Source: Deinococcus sp. JMULE3 (GTDB taxonomy: Bacteria; Deinococcota; Deinococci; Deinococcales; Deinococcaceae). From it: a stretch of DNA of 64,000 nucleotides. Below are positions 24,408 to 37,170 of the stretch, one piece after another; position 1 is the stretch's first letter; every line of letters begins with the position of its first letter. A program made the translations under genes and the position numbers. The stretch covers positions 3,169,501 through 3,233,500 of the forward strand of contig NZ_SGWE01000004.1 of NCBI RefSeq assembly GCF_013337115.1, in the 5' to 3' direction. Below the pieces are notes generated by a model. It did no database searches and was not told the origin of the DNA. It saw only the letters and a list, made by a program, of their open reading frames with translations.

Positions 24408-24440
24408 GAAGCGCGCCCCACACTGGATGGGGCGCGCTTC
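24408..24440. terminator. Bidirectional terminator between asnS and sodA
   Basis: GAAGCGCGCCCC and GGGGCGCGCTTC form a perfect 12-bp stem with a 9-nt loop between the convergent genes. Flanking CGAAC and GTTC extend it. Confidence 0.75.
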
Positions 24441-24460
24441 CGTTCAGTTCGGCAGGGGGG

Positions 24461-25084
<624 letters not shown>

Positions 25085-25157
25085 GGTGAAGCTCCTTTCA
25101 GGCCGGGCGGGACCGTGCGGCGCCGCGCCGCACCCCGCAACCGGAGTTCCGGCACGT

Positions 25158-25185
25158 ATCTTACGCGTGAAGCGCGATTTGTGAA
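25158..25185 (-). promoter_or_regulatory. sodA promoter
   Basis: On the minus strand TTCACA (25185-25180) and TAAGAT (25163-25158) are separated by 16 nt, a good sigma-70-type pair. The leader to the sodA ATG would be about 70 nt. Confidence 0.55.
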
Positions 25186-25341
25186 GGGGCCGCGTGACTT
25201 TAAGAGCCCTTCACCGTGACCCGTTCCGCCCCGCACGAGCGGATCGTCCGCGTGGCGGCGGCTGGAGTTTTTGACGATCAGAACAGTGAAATCCCGCCGG
25301 GGCCCTCGGGGGCTGTGCTGGCGTTCGGTCCGCAACTGCTC

Positions 25342-25347
25342 TAGCAT
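25342..25347 (+). promoter_or_regulatory. -10 element of leaderless ClC gene
   Basis: TAGCAT lies 8 nt before the ATG at 25356, with no ribosome binding site. Confidence 0.45.
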
Positions 25348-25355
25348 GGTCGGCA

Positions 25356-26996
25356 ATGCGTTCCCCGTTGCCCCGCGCCGTCCTGCACCGCCTGGAAACC
25401 GGGAGGCTGGTGGTGCTCAGTGTGCTGCTGGGCGCCCTGGTCGGCGGACTGTGCATCGTCCTGCGCCTGACCCTGGACACCCTGATCTCGTTCGCCGTCC
25501 GCCTGACCGATTACGCCCCGCCCGGCACGACCGGCGAGGGCGGCCTGATGATGGCCTTCGGCACCGCGGCCCACTGGGGCCTGATCACGCTGCCGCTGGC
25601 CGCCGTGGCGTACGCGCTGCTCGTCCGGTCCGGGGAAGGGGACCCCCTGACGCAACTCGTGCGCGGGTACCACCAGCGCGGCCAGTGGGCGCCCCTGCCC
25701 ACGCAACTCCGCACGCTGCTCGGCACGCTCGTCGGGCATTCCTCCGGGCTGCTGCTGGGCCGCGACGCGCCGTTCACCATGACCGGCATCCTCGGCGCGC
25801 GGCTCATGCAGCGCGTCACGCGGCTCGACAGCGTCGAGTTCCGCACCCTGACCCTGGCGGGCGCCGCCGCCGGACTGGGCGCCGTGCTGCACGCCCCGCT
25901 GGCCGCCGCCGTCCTGATCGCCGAGGTGCTGTACCGCCGCTTCGAGTTCGAATTCGAGGTCGTCATGCCCTGCCTGCTGGCCGCCGTGGCGGGGACCGCC
26001 GTGTACGGACTGGCCTTCGGGTTCACGCCGCTGCTGAGCTTCCCGGACGTGCAGGTCCCGGCGGCGGCGCAGCTGCCCGCGTTCCTGCTCGTGGCGCTCG
26101 GCGCGTCGCTGCTGGGGTGGCTGGCGCTGCTCAGCTGCGCGGCCCTGCCCGCCTCGTTCCTGAGCGGCTGGCGGCGCCTGGTCTTCGCGGGGGCCGTCGG
26201 CCTGCTGACGGCCGTCGTCGCGCAGCGGCTCACGCCCGCCGTGCTCGGGGACGGCATGGGCTGGGTGCAGCTGGGTGCCGGGGGTTTCCTCGCGGACGGC
26301 AGTGAGCAGGCCGCGTGGCGCTGGGTGCTGCTCGCGCTGGGCCTTCACGTCGCGCTGGGTGGCGGCGTGCTGCCCTCGGTCGGCGTGGGTGGCCTGCTGG
26401 GCGTGGGACTGGCGAACCTGCTGGGCGTGGACCCGGCGGTCGCGGCCATGGTCGGCGCCGCGGCGTTCCTGACCGTCACGCTGAACGTGCCGCTCGCCGC
26501 GACCCTGCTGACCGTCACCTGGGGCGGCGAGGCGCTGCTGCCGGTCACGCTGGCCGCCAGCAGCCTCGCGCACCTGCTCAGCGGGACGCGCGGCCTGATC
26601 GACAGTCAGGTGCACGCCCGGCGGGACAGCGCCGTGCACGCGACCACGCCCGCGTGGCTGCCCGACACCGTCCGGTACATTCCGCGCCGCGCCGCCGAGA
26701 CTCCGGCCGTTCCCTACGACGGCGCCGCCCCCGCGCCACTGGACGCCGACACGCTGCCGCCGCCTGCCAGCGACCGGGAACTGTACCGCCGGGTGGTGCC
26801 CGCCAGCTGGCGCGGCGCGCGGCTGGGCATGGTCACCCTGCCCCCCGGCGTGGAGGTCGTGGGCGTCGTGCGGGACGGTTCCGTGCGCCTGCCCCGACCC
26901 GACCTGCGCCTGACCGCCACGGACGAACTGGTCTTCCTGGCCCGCCCCGACGCGTACACCGCGCTCGAGGGGGTCCTGCGACTGCCCGGCGCCTGA
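25356..26996 (+). CDS. Divergent ClC-type chloride channel/transporter with C-terminal TrkA-C-like domain
   Basis: A 546-residue protein with about ten hydrophobic helices from residue 18 to 415 and a cytosolic tail. The fold follows the ClC family, but the signature motifs are altered. The GREGP site carrying the gating glutamate reads G135-R-D-A-P, and the GxFxP site reads GGGVLPSVGVGG. No GSGIP is seen (GEGDP at the expected place). The C-terminal 80 residues (LGMVTLPPGVEVVGVVRDG...TDELVFLARPDAY) look like a TrkA-C/RCK-C regulatory domain, where many ClC proteins carry CBS domains. Anion transport is the likely role. Leaderless start. Confidence 0.75.
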   Translation: MRSPLPRAVLHRLETGRLVVLSVLLGALVGGLCIVLRLTLDTLISFAVRLTDYAPPGTTGEGGLMMAFGTAAHWGLITLPLAAVAYALLVRSGEGDPLTQLVRGYHQRGQWAPLPTQLRTLLGTLVGHSSGLLLGRDAPFTMTGILGARLMQRVTRLDSVEFRTLTLAGAAAGLGAVLHAPLAAAVLIAEVLYRRFEFEFEVVMPCLLAAVAGTAVYGLAFGFTPLLSFPDVQVPAAAQLPAFLLVALGASLLGWLALLSCAALPASFLSGWRRLVFAGAVGLLTAVVAQRLTPAVLGDGMGWVQLGAGGFLADGSEQAAWRWVLLALGLHVALGGGVLPSVGVGGLLGVGLANLLGVDPAVAAMVGAAAFLTVTLNVPLAATLLTVTWGGEALLPVTLAASSLAHLLSGTRGLIDSQVHARRDSAVHATTPAWLPDTVRYIPRRAAETPAVPYDGAAPAPLDADTLPPPASDRELYRRVVPASWRGARLGMVTLPPGVEVVGVVRDGSVRLPRPDLRLTATDELVFLARPDAYTALEGVLRLPGA

Positions 26997-27048
26997 ACCC
27001 GCCGGGAATCACGGGGAATCACGCGCCGGGCAGGACCGTCCGGGTTTC

Positions 27049-27239
27049 ATACGGGATCCAGGTGAGTTCAGGTCATTCGGAATCGCCTGGTGGCCCCCTC
27101 ACCCTTCCGTCGCTTCGCTCCTCAGCTGCGCCGCTCTGCGAATCCCTCCCTCTCTGCTCCGCAGCTCTCCGAGTCCCACCAGGGGAGAGGGGACAATGGA
27201 ACGCGATCACGTTGCAGGCAAGTCAATTTCATCCCGTAT
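27049..27239. repeat. Structured intergenic repeat with ATACGGGAT terminal inverted repeats
   Basis: The 191-bp element is bounded by ATACGGGAT (27049-27057) and ATCCCGTAT (27231-27239), a perfect 9-bp inverted pair. Inside are CCTGGTGG paired with CCACCAGG and the C-rich CCCCCTC with GAGAGGGG, so it can fold into a long branched hairpin. The outer ATACGG/CCGTAT ends are shared with the elements at 40665, 52325 and 63857, but the interior differs apart from a GCTGCGC/GCAGCTCTSCGAG-like patch also seen at 52325. It fills most of the 324-nt gap between the ClC and lipoprotein genes. Confidence 0.65.
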
Positions 27240-27320
27240 CACACGTGGTCGTGGCGAGCGTCTGGGAAGCGTGAAGGGCCGCGTGAACTGCCCCTGACGG
27301 TCCCGGTCACACAATGGGGT

Positions 27321-27998
27321 GTGATCCCGAAGTCCACCGTGTGGCGAACTGGCCTGCTGGCCTGCCTGAGCCTGCTGCTCAGTTCCTGCCTCCCCGCCCA
27401 GGTGGGGCCGGACCTGACGGCACTGACCCTCGTGGATGGCGCCGGGTGGCGGCCAGCGGACCTGCGCGAGCGTTCGCAGCTGCCCGCTGAGCGCCTGTTG
27501 CCGCTGGACGAGGCGCTGCGGCGCGCCCCGGTCGGGAGTCTGCTCGTGGCCTGCGAGTACGCGGAGGCCATGTGGGGTCCCTGCCGGCACCTGACCCGCA
27601 AGATCAGCGAGGACCGCGTCGCGGAGGAACCTGGCCTGTTCGGACGCGGCGCCGCGGTGCTGCCGCTGGACAGCCTGCGTCGCCGGGACCTGGTGCTGGT
27701 CGTGGATTCCGGTGTCCGGGACGCGCACCTTCCAGCCATCCGCCGTGAGATCGGGCGGCTGGGGGACGCACCGTACCTGCTGAACGGCCAGCTGGACGCC
27801 TTCGACTGCGGGACGTACCAGAACGCCCTGCAGCGCGCGGCTGGCCTGCCGGACGCTGTTCCCCTCGATCCGCGCTGGGGTGCCTATCTGCCCTCGGGGG
27901 TGCTGTCGGTCCCGACAAACACGTTGCTGTTCGCGGGCGGGTCCGGGCGACTCCTGGCCCAGGTGGGTCAGGAGCAGGCGGCCACCGACGCCCATTGA
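27321..27998 (+). CDS. Predicted lipoprotein of unknown function
   Basis: A 225-residue protein from a GTG start. Residues 1-24 form a lipoprotein signal with lipobox (LLLSSC, acylated Cys at about 23), so it should be membrane-anchored outside the cytosol. The mature part includes GSLLVACEYAEAMWGPCRHL, a LRRRDLVLVVDSG strand and YLLNGQLDAFDCGTYQNALQRAAGL. The DCGTYQNAL segment has some likeness to the cysteine helix of permuted papain/NlpC-P60 enzymes, but a His partner is not obvious, so I leave the function open. The start was chosen because it gives a complete signal peptide. Confidence 0.65.
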   Translation: MIPKSTVWRTGLLACLSLLLSSCLPAQVGPDLTALTLVDGAGWRPADLRERSQLPAERLLPLDEALRRAPVGSLLVACEYAEAMWGPCRHLTRKISEDRVAEEPGLFGRGAAVLPLDSLRRRDLVLVVDSGVRDAHLPAIRREIGRLGDAPYLLNGQLDAFDCGTYQNALQRAAGLPDAVPLDPRWGAYLPSGVLSVPTNTLLFAGGSGRLLAQVGQEQAATDAH

Positions 27999-28163
27999 CG
28001 GTCCTGATCGACCTGGGCCAGGTGCCGGTGGCGTGCTTCCCGCGCGGCTGATATATGACAGTTTTCTTAATTGTCCTGTGACAGGGAGTTGACGCGACGG
28101 GTGTGTCCCCATCAAGGGGATTTGCTCACAGAATCTGCAGCAGTTTAAGAATACATAAAGGTC

Positions 28164-29006
28164 ATGATTGCCGTGCTCACCGATTCCACCTGCGACCTGC
28201 ACCCCGACAGTGCCCAGCAGCTGGGAATCAACATCATCCCGCTGCAGGTCAACATGCAGGAGCGCACCCTGCTCGACTGGCAGGACATCGACCCCGACGC
28301 GGTGTACGACCACATGCGCTCCGGTGGCAGCGCCAGCACCTCGCCCGTGACGGTCGCCGCCTTCATGGAGAAGTACTGGGAACTGCTGACCACGCACGAG
28401 GCGGTCGTGAGCCTGCACATTTCCGGGAAGCTGTCCGATACCGTCCGTCACGCCCAGGCAGCCGCGCAGCAGCTTGGTGAAACCGGGCGGATTCACATCA
28501 TCGACACTGAAGTCGCGTCCGGACCCCTGGCGGAACTCGCGATGGTGGCCCGCGATCAGGTCAGTGCCGGGCAGGAGCTGCATCAGGTGGCCCGCGGTGT
28601 CCTGGAGGCACGGAATAGCCTGTACGCGGAATTTTCAGTCGCCACGCTGGACTACCTGCGGCGCAGCGGCCGGATCGGGCGCGCGCAGGCGCTGCTCGGT
28701 GGTGTGCTTGGCGTGCGGCCCATTCTCGCCTTCGACCGGGGAGAGTTGAAAGCCAACCGTCGCGTGAAGGTCGACCAGGCCGCCGGGGACATGCTGGGCA
28801 GCCTCAAGGACCGCTTCGGCACCACGCCGCTGAGTGTGACCATCATGCACGCCGGGCGCGATACCGGGCGCATCAACGCGCTGCGGACGGCCATGGCGGG
28901 CAGCGGCCTGAACGTCCAGCGTGGCCGCGTTCAGCTGATGGGTCCCGTGATCGGCGCGCACGTCGGCCCCGGCACGTTCGGCTTTAACGCCCTGCCGCTG
29001 GGCTGA
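28164..29006 (+). CDS. DegV family fatty-acid-binding protein, second copy
   Basis: A 280-residue DegV protein with TDSTCDLHPDSAQQLG at the N-terminus, HISGKLSDTVRHAQ around residue 93 and DYLRRSGRIGRAQALLGGVLG at about 165-187. It is clearly paralogous to the copy at 4038, yet the pocket serine-rich segment differs (SGKLSDT against SGQMSGT). AAAGG lies 4 nt before the ATG in an A/T-rich leader. A T-rich region at 28050-28160 could hold its promoter, but no -35/-10 pair is convincing. A strong terminator follows. Confidence 0.87.
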   Translation: MIAVLTDSTCDLHPDSAQQLGINIIPLQVNMQERTLLDWQDIDPDAVYDHMRSGGSASTSPVTVAAFMEKYWELLTTHEAVVSLHISGKLSDTVRHAQAAAQQLGETGRIHIIDTEVASGPLAELAMVARDQVSAGQELHQVARGVLEARNSLYAEFSVATLDYLRRSGRIGRAQALLGGVLGVRPILAFDRGELKANRRVKVDQAAGDMLGSLKDRFGTTPLSVTIMHAGRDTGRINALRTAMAGSGLNVQRGRVQLMGPVIGAHVGPGTFGFNALPLG

Positions 29007-29019
29007 TTGTTGACGGACG

Positions 29020-29050
29020 GGCGGCCACCCCACGCGTGGGGGTGGCCGCC
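29020..29050. terminator. Bidirectional terminator between degV and argC
   Basis: GGCGGCCACCCC and GGGGTGGCCGCC form a perfect 12-bp stem between convergent genes. Confidence 0.7.
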
Positions 29051-29061
29051 TCGCTCCGTGG

Positions 29062-30531
<1,470 letters not shown>

Positions 30532-30532
30532 C

Positions 30533-30538
30533 TACACT
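30533..30538 (+). promoter_or_regulatory. -10 element of the leaderless secreted propeller-like gene
   Basis: TACACT lies 7 nt before the GTG at 30546. No ribosome binding site precedes this GTG. Confidence 0.5.
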
Positions 30539-30545
30539 CCGCCGC

Positions 30546-32276
30546 GTGTCCCACCGACTGCCTGTCCGTCTTGCCCGCGTGGCCGCCCTGAGTGCCCTGC
30601 TCGGTTCCGCCGGGGCCGTCACCCTGACCGTCCGCGACACGCCGCTGCTGCCCGGCGCGGCTCCCCTCGCGGACGCACGCTGGGACAACGCAGAGGGCAT
30701 CAACCTGTGCCTGGGCGAGCGGCTGCTGCACCTGGGGAGCGCCGGGGACCTGGGGGGCGTCTGGCTGGGCGGGTCGTGCCGGGCCGTGCAGGTCAGCCCG
30801 GACGGCACCCGCGCCGCCGCGCTGCTGGCTGACCGCGTGGCCGTGGTGAACATTCAGAATCGCGTGGTGAGCGCTGGTCTGCCCCTGCCGGGCGCGACGG
30901 GCGCCGGATTCGACGCGGACGGCGCCCTGCTCGTCGGGTCCGGCGCGGGTCTGGAGCGCGTGAACCCGGACGACCTGCGGCGACAGGTGCTGGACGCTGC
31001 GCCGGTCGCGTCCCTGACGGTCGCCACCGACGGCGCGCGCGCCGTGGTCGTGCGCGGCACCCGCGCGCAGCTGATCGACACGCGCACCCTGCGGGTCCTG
31101 AGCGGCACGGCCTGCGACGACACCTGCCAGCCGGGCCGGGCGGTGTTCAGCGCGGATGGCCGCAGCGTCACGATTCCGCTGGGGCGAACCCTCGTCGCGC
31201 TGAGGGAAGGCCTGCCCGCCACGACCGTGCTGCGGACCGGCGATCCGGAATCGGCCGGGCCGTTCACCGGGCTGCCGCTACGGAACAACACCGTGCTGCT
31301 GCTGCGCACCGGCGAGACGCAGGTGCGGGACGTGCAGACCGGGCACCGCGAGCGCCGCGCGGACCTGGGCGGCCTGAGCGCCGCGCCGGGCAGCCTCTCG
31401 CCGCGCGAGCAGGTCCTGAGCGTCAGCGGTTCCGCCCTGAACGTCGGCACGCCCGACCAGCCCACCGCCCGCACCGCGCTGCGCCTGCCCGGCACCGTGC
31501 GGGCCGGGGCGGTCCTCGCGGACGGCTCGGCGGTCACGCTGGCTGGGGACGGCACCCTGCGGGCAGCCGGGCGGGCGGCCCCGGCTCTGGACGTGCAGGG
31601 CGTGGGCCGCTTCACGTTCACCCTGACCCGCGGCGGCCTGACGGAACTGCGCGGGGCGTCCCAGGCGGCGCTGGCCGCGCAGCGCGGCGCGGCGGCCCTC
31701 AGCGTGAACCACTGGGGCAACCACGTCGCCACCTGGAACGCGCAGGGCCTGAGCGTCACCGCGCAGAAGACCGGGAAGGTCATCTTCAACGCGCCGGTCG
31801 CGGGGCTGTCCCGCGTGACCGTCTCGCCGGACGCCACGCGCGCCTACCTGTTCCCCACGCGGGGCGAGGCGCGGGTCATGCTGCTCGCCAACCGCAAGAC
31901 CTTCGCGCTGCCAGTCACGCCGGGTGTGGCGTACCGCGACGTGCAGATCAGCGGCAAGGGCGTCTTCGCGTACCAGCGGACCGACGGCCGCACCGACCTG
32001 TACGCGCCGGGGCAGCGGCAACCGCTGGCGACCCTGGGCGGCGGCGCCACGCGCTTCAGTCCGGACAGCGCGCTGCTGGCCGCCGCGACGCCCACGCCGT
32101 CCGGGTGGGTGGTGGCCCTGCACGACCCGGCGACCGGGCGTGAACTGACCCGCGGCGCCCCGCTGGACGCCGCGCCCACTTTCCTGGCCTGGAGTGCGGA
32201 CAGTCGCACGCTGCTCGTCGGCGCTGGTCCGCTGAGTGGCCTGGGCAGCGCGACCGTCTTCACCGTGACGCCCTGA
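30546..32276 (+). CDS. Secreted WD40-like beta-propeller protein
   Basis: A 576-residue protein starting at a GTG. The first 24 residues (RLARVAALSALLGSAGAV) are a signal peptide. The rest is made of repeated strands with SPDGTRAAALL, SADGRSVTIPL, SPDATRAYLF, SPDSALLAAAT and WSADSRTLLVGAG, the spacing of beta-propeller blades (six or seven likely), without catalytic motifs. It probably folds into an extracytoplasmic propeller that binds a ligand or partner. The open frame continues upstream, but the GTG is fixed by both the leaderless box and the signal peptide. No co-operonic partner. Confidence 0.7.
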   Translation: MSHRLPVRLARVAALSALLGSAGAVTLTVRDTPLLPGAAPLADARWDNAEGINLCLGERLLHLGSAGDLGGVWLGGSCRAVQVSPDGTRAAALLADRVAVVNIQNRVVSAGLPLPGATGAGFDADGALLVGSGAGLERVNPDDLRRQVLDAAPVASLTVATDGARAVVVRGTRAQLIDTRTLRVLSGTACDDTCQPGRAVFSADGRSVTIPLGRTLVALREGLPATTVLRTGDPESAGPFTGLPLRNNTVLLLRTGETQVRDVQTGHRERRADLGGLSAAPGSLSPREQVLSVSGSALNVGTPDQPTARTALRLPGTVRAGAVLADGSAVTLAGDGTLRAAGRAAPALDVQGVGRFTFTLTRGGLTELRGASQAALAAQRGAAALSVNHWGNHVATWNAQGLSVTAQKTGKVIFNAPVAGLSRVTVSPDATRAYLFPTRGEARVMLLANRKTFALPVTPGVAYRDVQISGKGVFAYQRTDGRTDLYAPGQRQPLATLGGGATRFSPDSALLAAATPTPSGWVVALHDPATGRELTRGAPLDAAPTFLAWSADSRTLLVGAGPLSGLGSATVFTVTP

Positions 32277-32501
32277 ACACGGCGTTCAGTGGCCGGTACT
32301 CACGCGGAGTGTCTGCCCGGCGGGTCCACATGCAGAGGGGGGCCCACCGGGCAGTCCACGCGGACGTGACCTGAGCCCCGTCGGGGATGACCGCACGCCG
32401 GTCCGCGTGTCCCTCTGGCTGGAGGCCTGACCCGCCGTGCACTTTCAGCCGCGTATGAGAGGGCGTTCAGGCGGCCTGAACCTTCCGGGCGTGGGAGCCG
32501 T

Positions 32502-32507
32502 TACACT
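32502..32507 (+). promoter_or_regulatory. -10 element of leaderless wecA-like gene
   Basis: TACACT lies 10 nt before the ATG at 32518. The 240-nt gap before it shows nothing else that I recognise. Confidence 0.45.
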
Positions 32508-32517
32508 TGGGCCGTTT

Positions 32518-33659
<1,142 letters not shown>

Positions 33660-33663
<4 letters not shown>

Positions 33664-34790
33664 AGAAGATTGTCCTCGCCTTCGGGACGCGTCCCGAGGC
33701 CACCAAGATGGCCCCCGTGTACCGCGCCGTGGAAGCCCAGGCTGGCCTGACCCCGCTGATCCTGTCGACCGGGCAGCAACGGCAGATGCTCGACGGGGCA
33801 CTGAACGTGTTCGGCCTGACCCCGGACCGCGACCTGAACGTCATGACCGACCGGCAGACCCTGGCGGACCTGACGGCGCGGATCGTGCCGCAGGCCGGGC
33901 GGACCCTGCGCGAGATGGGCGCGGACATGGTCCTCGTGCACGGGGACACCAGCACCAGTTTCTGCGTGGCCCTGAGCGCCTTCTACGAGGGCATCCCGGT
34001 CGGGCACGTCGAGGCCGGCCTGCGCAGCGGCAGCCTCAGCGAACCCTTCCCGGAGGAGGCGAACCGCCGCCTGACCGGCGTCCTGAGCACCCTGGACTTC
34101 GCGCCCACCGCCGGCAGCAAGGCGAACCTGCTGCGCGAGGGCAAGGCCCCGGACGGCATCGTCGTGACCGGCCAGACCGCCGTGGACGCCGTGCGCGAGG
34201 TGGCCGGGCGCGTCCCGCTGCGCGCCGCGTGGCAGGCCCGCGTGGACGCCGGGCAGCCGCTCGTGACGGTCACCATGCACCGCCGCGAGAACCAGCCCAT
34301 GATGCGCGAGATGGCCCAGGCGCTCGCCCGCGTGGCGCAGGCCCACCCGGACCACCACTTCATCTACCCGGTGCACCTCTCGCCCGCCGTGCAGGAGGCC
34401 GTGCGCCCCGCGCTGGAGGACGTGGCGAACTTCGAACTGACCGAACCGCTGGACTACAGCGACATGGCGCCCCTGATGGCCGCGTCGCGCCTGCTCGCCA
34501 CCGACAGCGGCGGCCTGCAGGAAGAGGGCGCGGCGCTGGGCGTGCCGGTCGCGGTCCTGCGAAACGTGACCGAGCGTCCCGAGGGGGTCGAAGCCGGGGT
34601 GCTGCGACTCGCCGGGAACGACCCGGCGCAGCTGGAAGCCACGCTGAAGGACCTGCTGGGCAGCGCGGCCACCCTGGCCGCCATGCGGGCCGCCCGCAAC
34701 CCCTACGGCGACGGGCACGCGTCGCAGCGGATCGCGCAGGCCATCGCGTGGCACTTCGGCCTGGCCGGGCGTCCCGCCGACTGGAGCTGA
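33660..34790 (+). CDS. wecB: UDP-N-acetylglucosamine 2-epimerase (non-hydrolysing)
   Basis: A 376-residue cytosolic epimerase interconverting UDP-GlcNAc and UDP-ManNAc. The GT-B fold motifs are [12 protein letters not shown] at the N-terminus, VHGDTSTSF (about 96), [12 protein letters not shown] (about 118, including the catalytic Glu), TMHRREN (about 208) and [15 protein letters not shown] (about 285). The length is standard. The start overlaps the wecA-like stop. UDP-ManNAc made here would feed a ManNAc- or ManNAcA-containing surface polymer initiated by the neighbouring transferase, as an inference from context. Confidence 0.93.
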
Positions 34791-34814
34791 CCAGCCCGTC
34801 AAGGCACAGGACGA

Positions 34815-34844
34815 GGGGGCCGCGCATCATGCCGCGCGGCCCCC
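34815..34844. terminator. Bidirectional terminator between wecB and secG
   Basis: GGGGGCCGCGC and GCGCGGCCCCC form a perfect 11-bp stem with an 8-nt loop between convergent genes. Confidence 0.7.
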
Positions 34845-34943
34845 TTCCATCTGCCCATGACTAAAAGAAGGCGGAGGTGAACGGTCCCGCCGATCACCTC
34901 CGCCCCCTGCCGGTCCTCTGGTGGGACCCTCAGCGCCAGATGG

Positions 34944-35168
34944 TCAGCGCGAGACGAGGTTGATCAGCAGCGCGAGCAGCATGAAGAAGCCGCCCAGGAC
35001 GCTGGTGATGCGGATCAGGCCGCCCTCGACGCCACGCCCGCCGAGCAGCGAGCCGCCGGAGGCCATGCTGGCCGACAGGCCCGCCTGCTTGGGCACCTGC
35101 AGCAGCACGAAGAAGATCAGGCCCACGCACACGAGGGCGAACAGCACGATGAACAGGGTCAGAATCAT
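34944..35168 (-). CDS. secG: Preprotein translocase subunit SecG
   Basis: A 74-residue protein with two membrane helices (about 3-22 and 52-70) around the conserved SecG loop with QVPKQAGLSASMASGGSLLGGRG. It is part of the SecYEG channel and stimulates protein export. AGAGAGG upstream serves as ribosome binding site, and TAGAAT on the minus strand (35265-35260) is a possible -10 about 90 nt upstream. Single-gene unit, back to back with the rimP operon. Confidence 0.93.
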   Translation of the reverse strand: MILTLFIVLFALVCVGLIFFVLLQVPKQAGLSASMASGGSLLGGRGVEGGLIRITSVLGGFFMLLALLINLVSR

Positions 35169-35379
35169 GAGTGGAACCTCTCTGGGGACGGCGCGCGGGC
35201 CGGTCGGTGATCAGGTGGGACGTCGTGCCGTCAGATCAAGGCCTGACGGTCCGCGCGGCATTCTAGCGCAGGGCGGCCCGACCCGGCGAATTCACCGTGG
35301 ACGGCCGCGTGGCAGGGCGGCTGCGCCGCGACCGGCGCGGCGTTTGTGACGTCTGGCCTGCGTTTTGGCTCGTCTGGGG

Positions 35380-35385
35380 TATACT
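35380..35385 (+). promoter_or_regulatory. Candidate -10 element of the rimP-nusA-ylxR-infB operon
   Basis: TATACT starts a leader of about 85 nt to the rimP ATG. The -35 region is poor. A second box, TACAAT, abuts the ATG (35470-35475); as a -10 it would place initiation inside rimP. Confidence 0.4.
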
Positions 35386-35408
35386 GGGGGGGTAATTCCT
35401 CGGATGGG

Positions 35409-35433
35409 GGTGGGCGGTTCGCTCACCTTTTTT
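35409..35433 (+). terminator. Terminator-like hairpin in the rimP operon leader
   Basis: GGTGGGCG, a 3-nt loop and CGCTCACC form an 8-bp stem with one G-U pair, followed at once by six T. It lies about 20 nt after the likely transcript start and 42 nt before rimP, so it could attenuate the whole operon. Confidence 0.5.
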
Positions 35434-35475
35434 CGTGGAGGGGGTGGTTTCAGGCTGCTGGTCAGCCGGTACAAT

Positions 35476-35931
35476 ATGAATAACAACGACAACAAACTGA
35501 TGCAACTGGCAAGCGGCGCGCTCGAACCCCTGGGTTTCGAGGTGCTGGAAGTGCAGATGCAGAACATGGGAGGCCAGCCGATCGTGCTGGTCCGCATCGA
35601 CCGTCTTGACGAGCAGCCGGTCACGGTGGACGACCTGGCCCGCGCCAGCCGCGCGGCGGAAGCCGAATTCGACCGGGTGGACCCGATCGCCGGGGAGTAC
35701 CGCCTGGAATTCGAGTCGCCCGGCGCCAAGCGGCCGCTGCTGCGCGCCCGTCACTTCGAGCGGATGCTGGGCCTGAAGGTCCGCGTGCGCGGCGAGGGCC
35801 ACGCGTTCACGGCGCCCCTGACGGGCGTGAACGGCGATCAGGTGACCTTCACGGTGGGCGACGAGCCCGTCACGCTGACGGCCGGGACGTTCCAGGCGAA
35901 CCTCGCCGAGTTCCCGGACCGCCACCGTTAA
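35476..35931 (+). CDS. rimP: Ribosome maturation factor RimP
   Basis: A 151-residue protein required for 30S subunit maturation. The N-terminal domain has LASGALEPLGFEVLEVQ, VRIDRLDEQPVTVDDLARASRAAEAEFDRVDPI and YRLEFESPG (the ESPG motif of RimP). The C-terminal SH3-like part is about 85-150. The frame is open for 110 nt upstream, but the extension is Gly-rich and unlike RimP, so I take the ATG at 35476; the start is not supported by a ribosome binding site. It is first in the conserved rimP-nusA-ylxR-infB order. Confidence 0.92.
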   Translation: MNNNDNKLMQLASGALEPLGFEVLEVQMQNMGGQPIVLVRIDRLDEQPVTVDDLARASRAAEAEFDRVDPIAGEYRLEFESPGAKRPLLRARHFERMLGLKVRVRGEGHAFTAPLTGVNGDQVTFTVGDEPVTLTAGTFQANLAEFPDRHR

Positions 35932-35982
35932 GAGCAGGAATCATTCAGGGGTGCCGGACGCGCACCCGCAAGGAAGAGTGAG

Positions 35983-37168
<1,186 letters not shown>

Positions 37169-37170
37169 CC

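Noticed and set aside
28040..28110. A radiation/desiccation response motif upstream of the second degV
   Set aside because: The A/T-rich stretch has no 17-bp palindrome resembling the TTATGTCATTGACATAA-type site.
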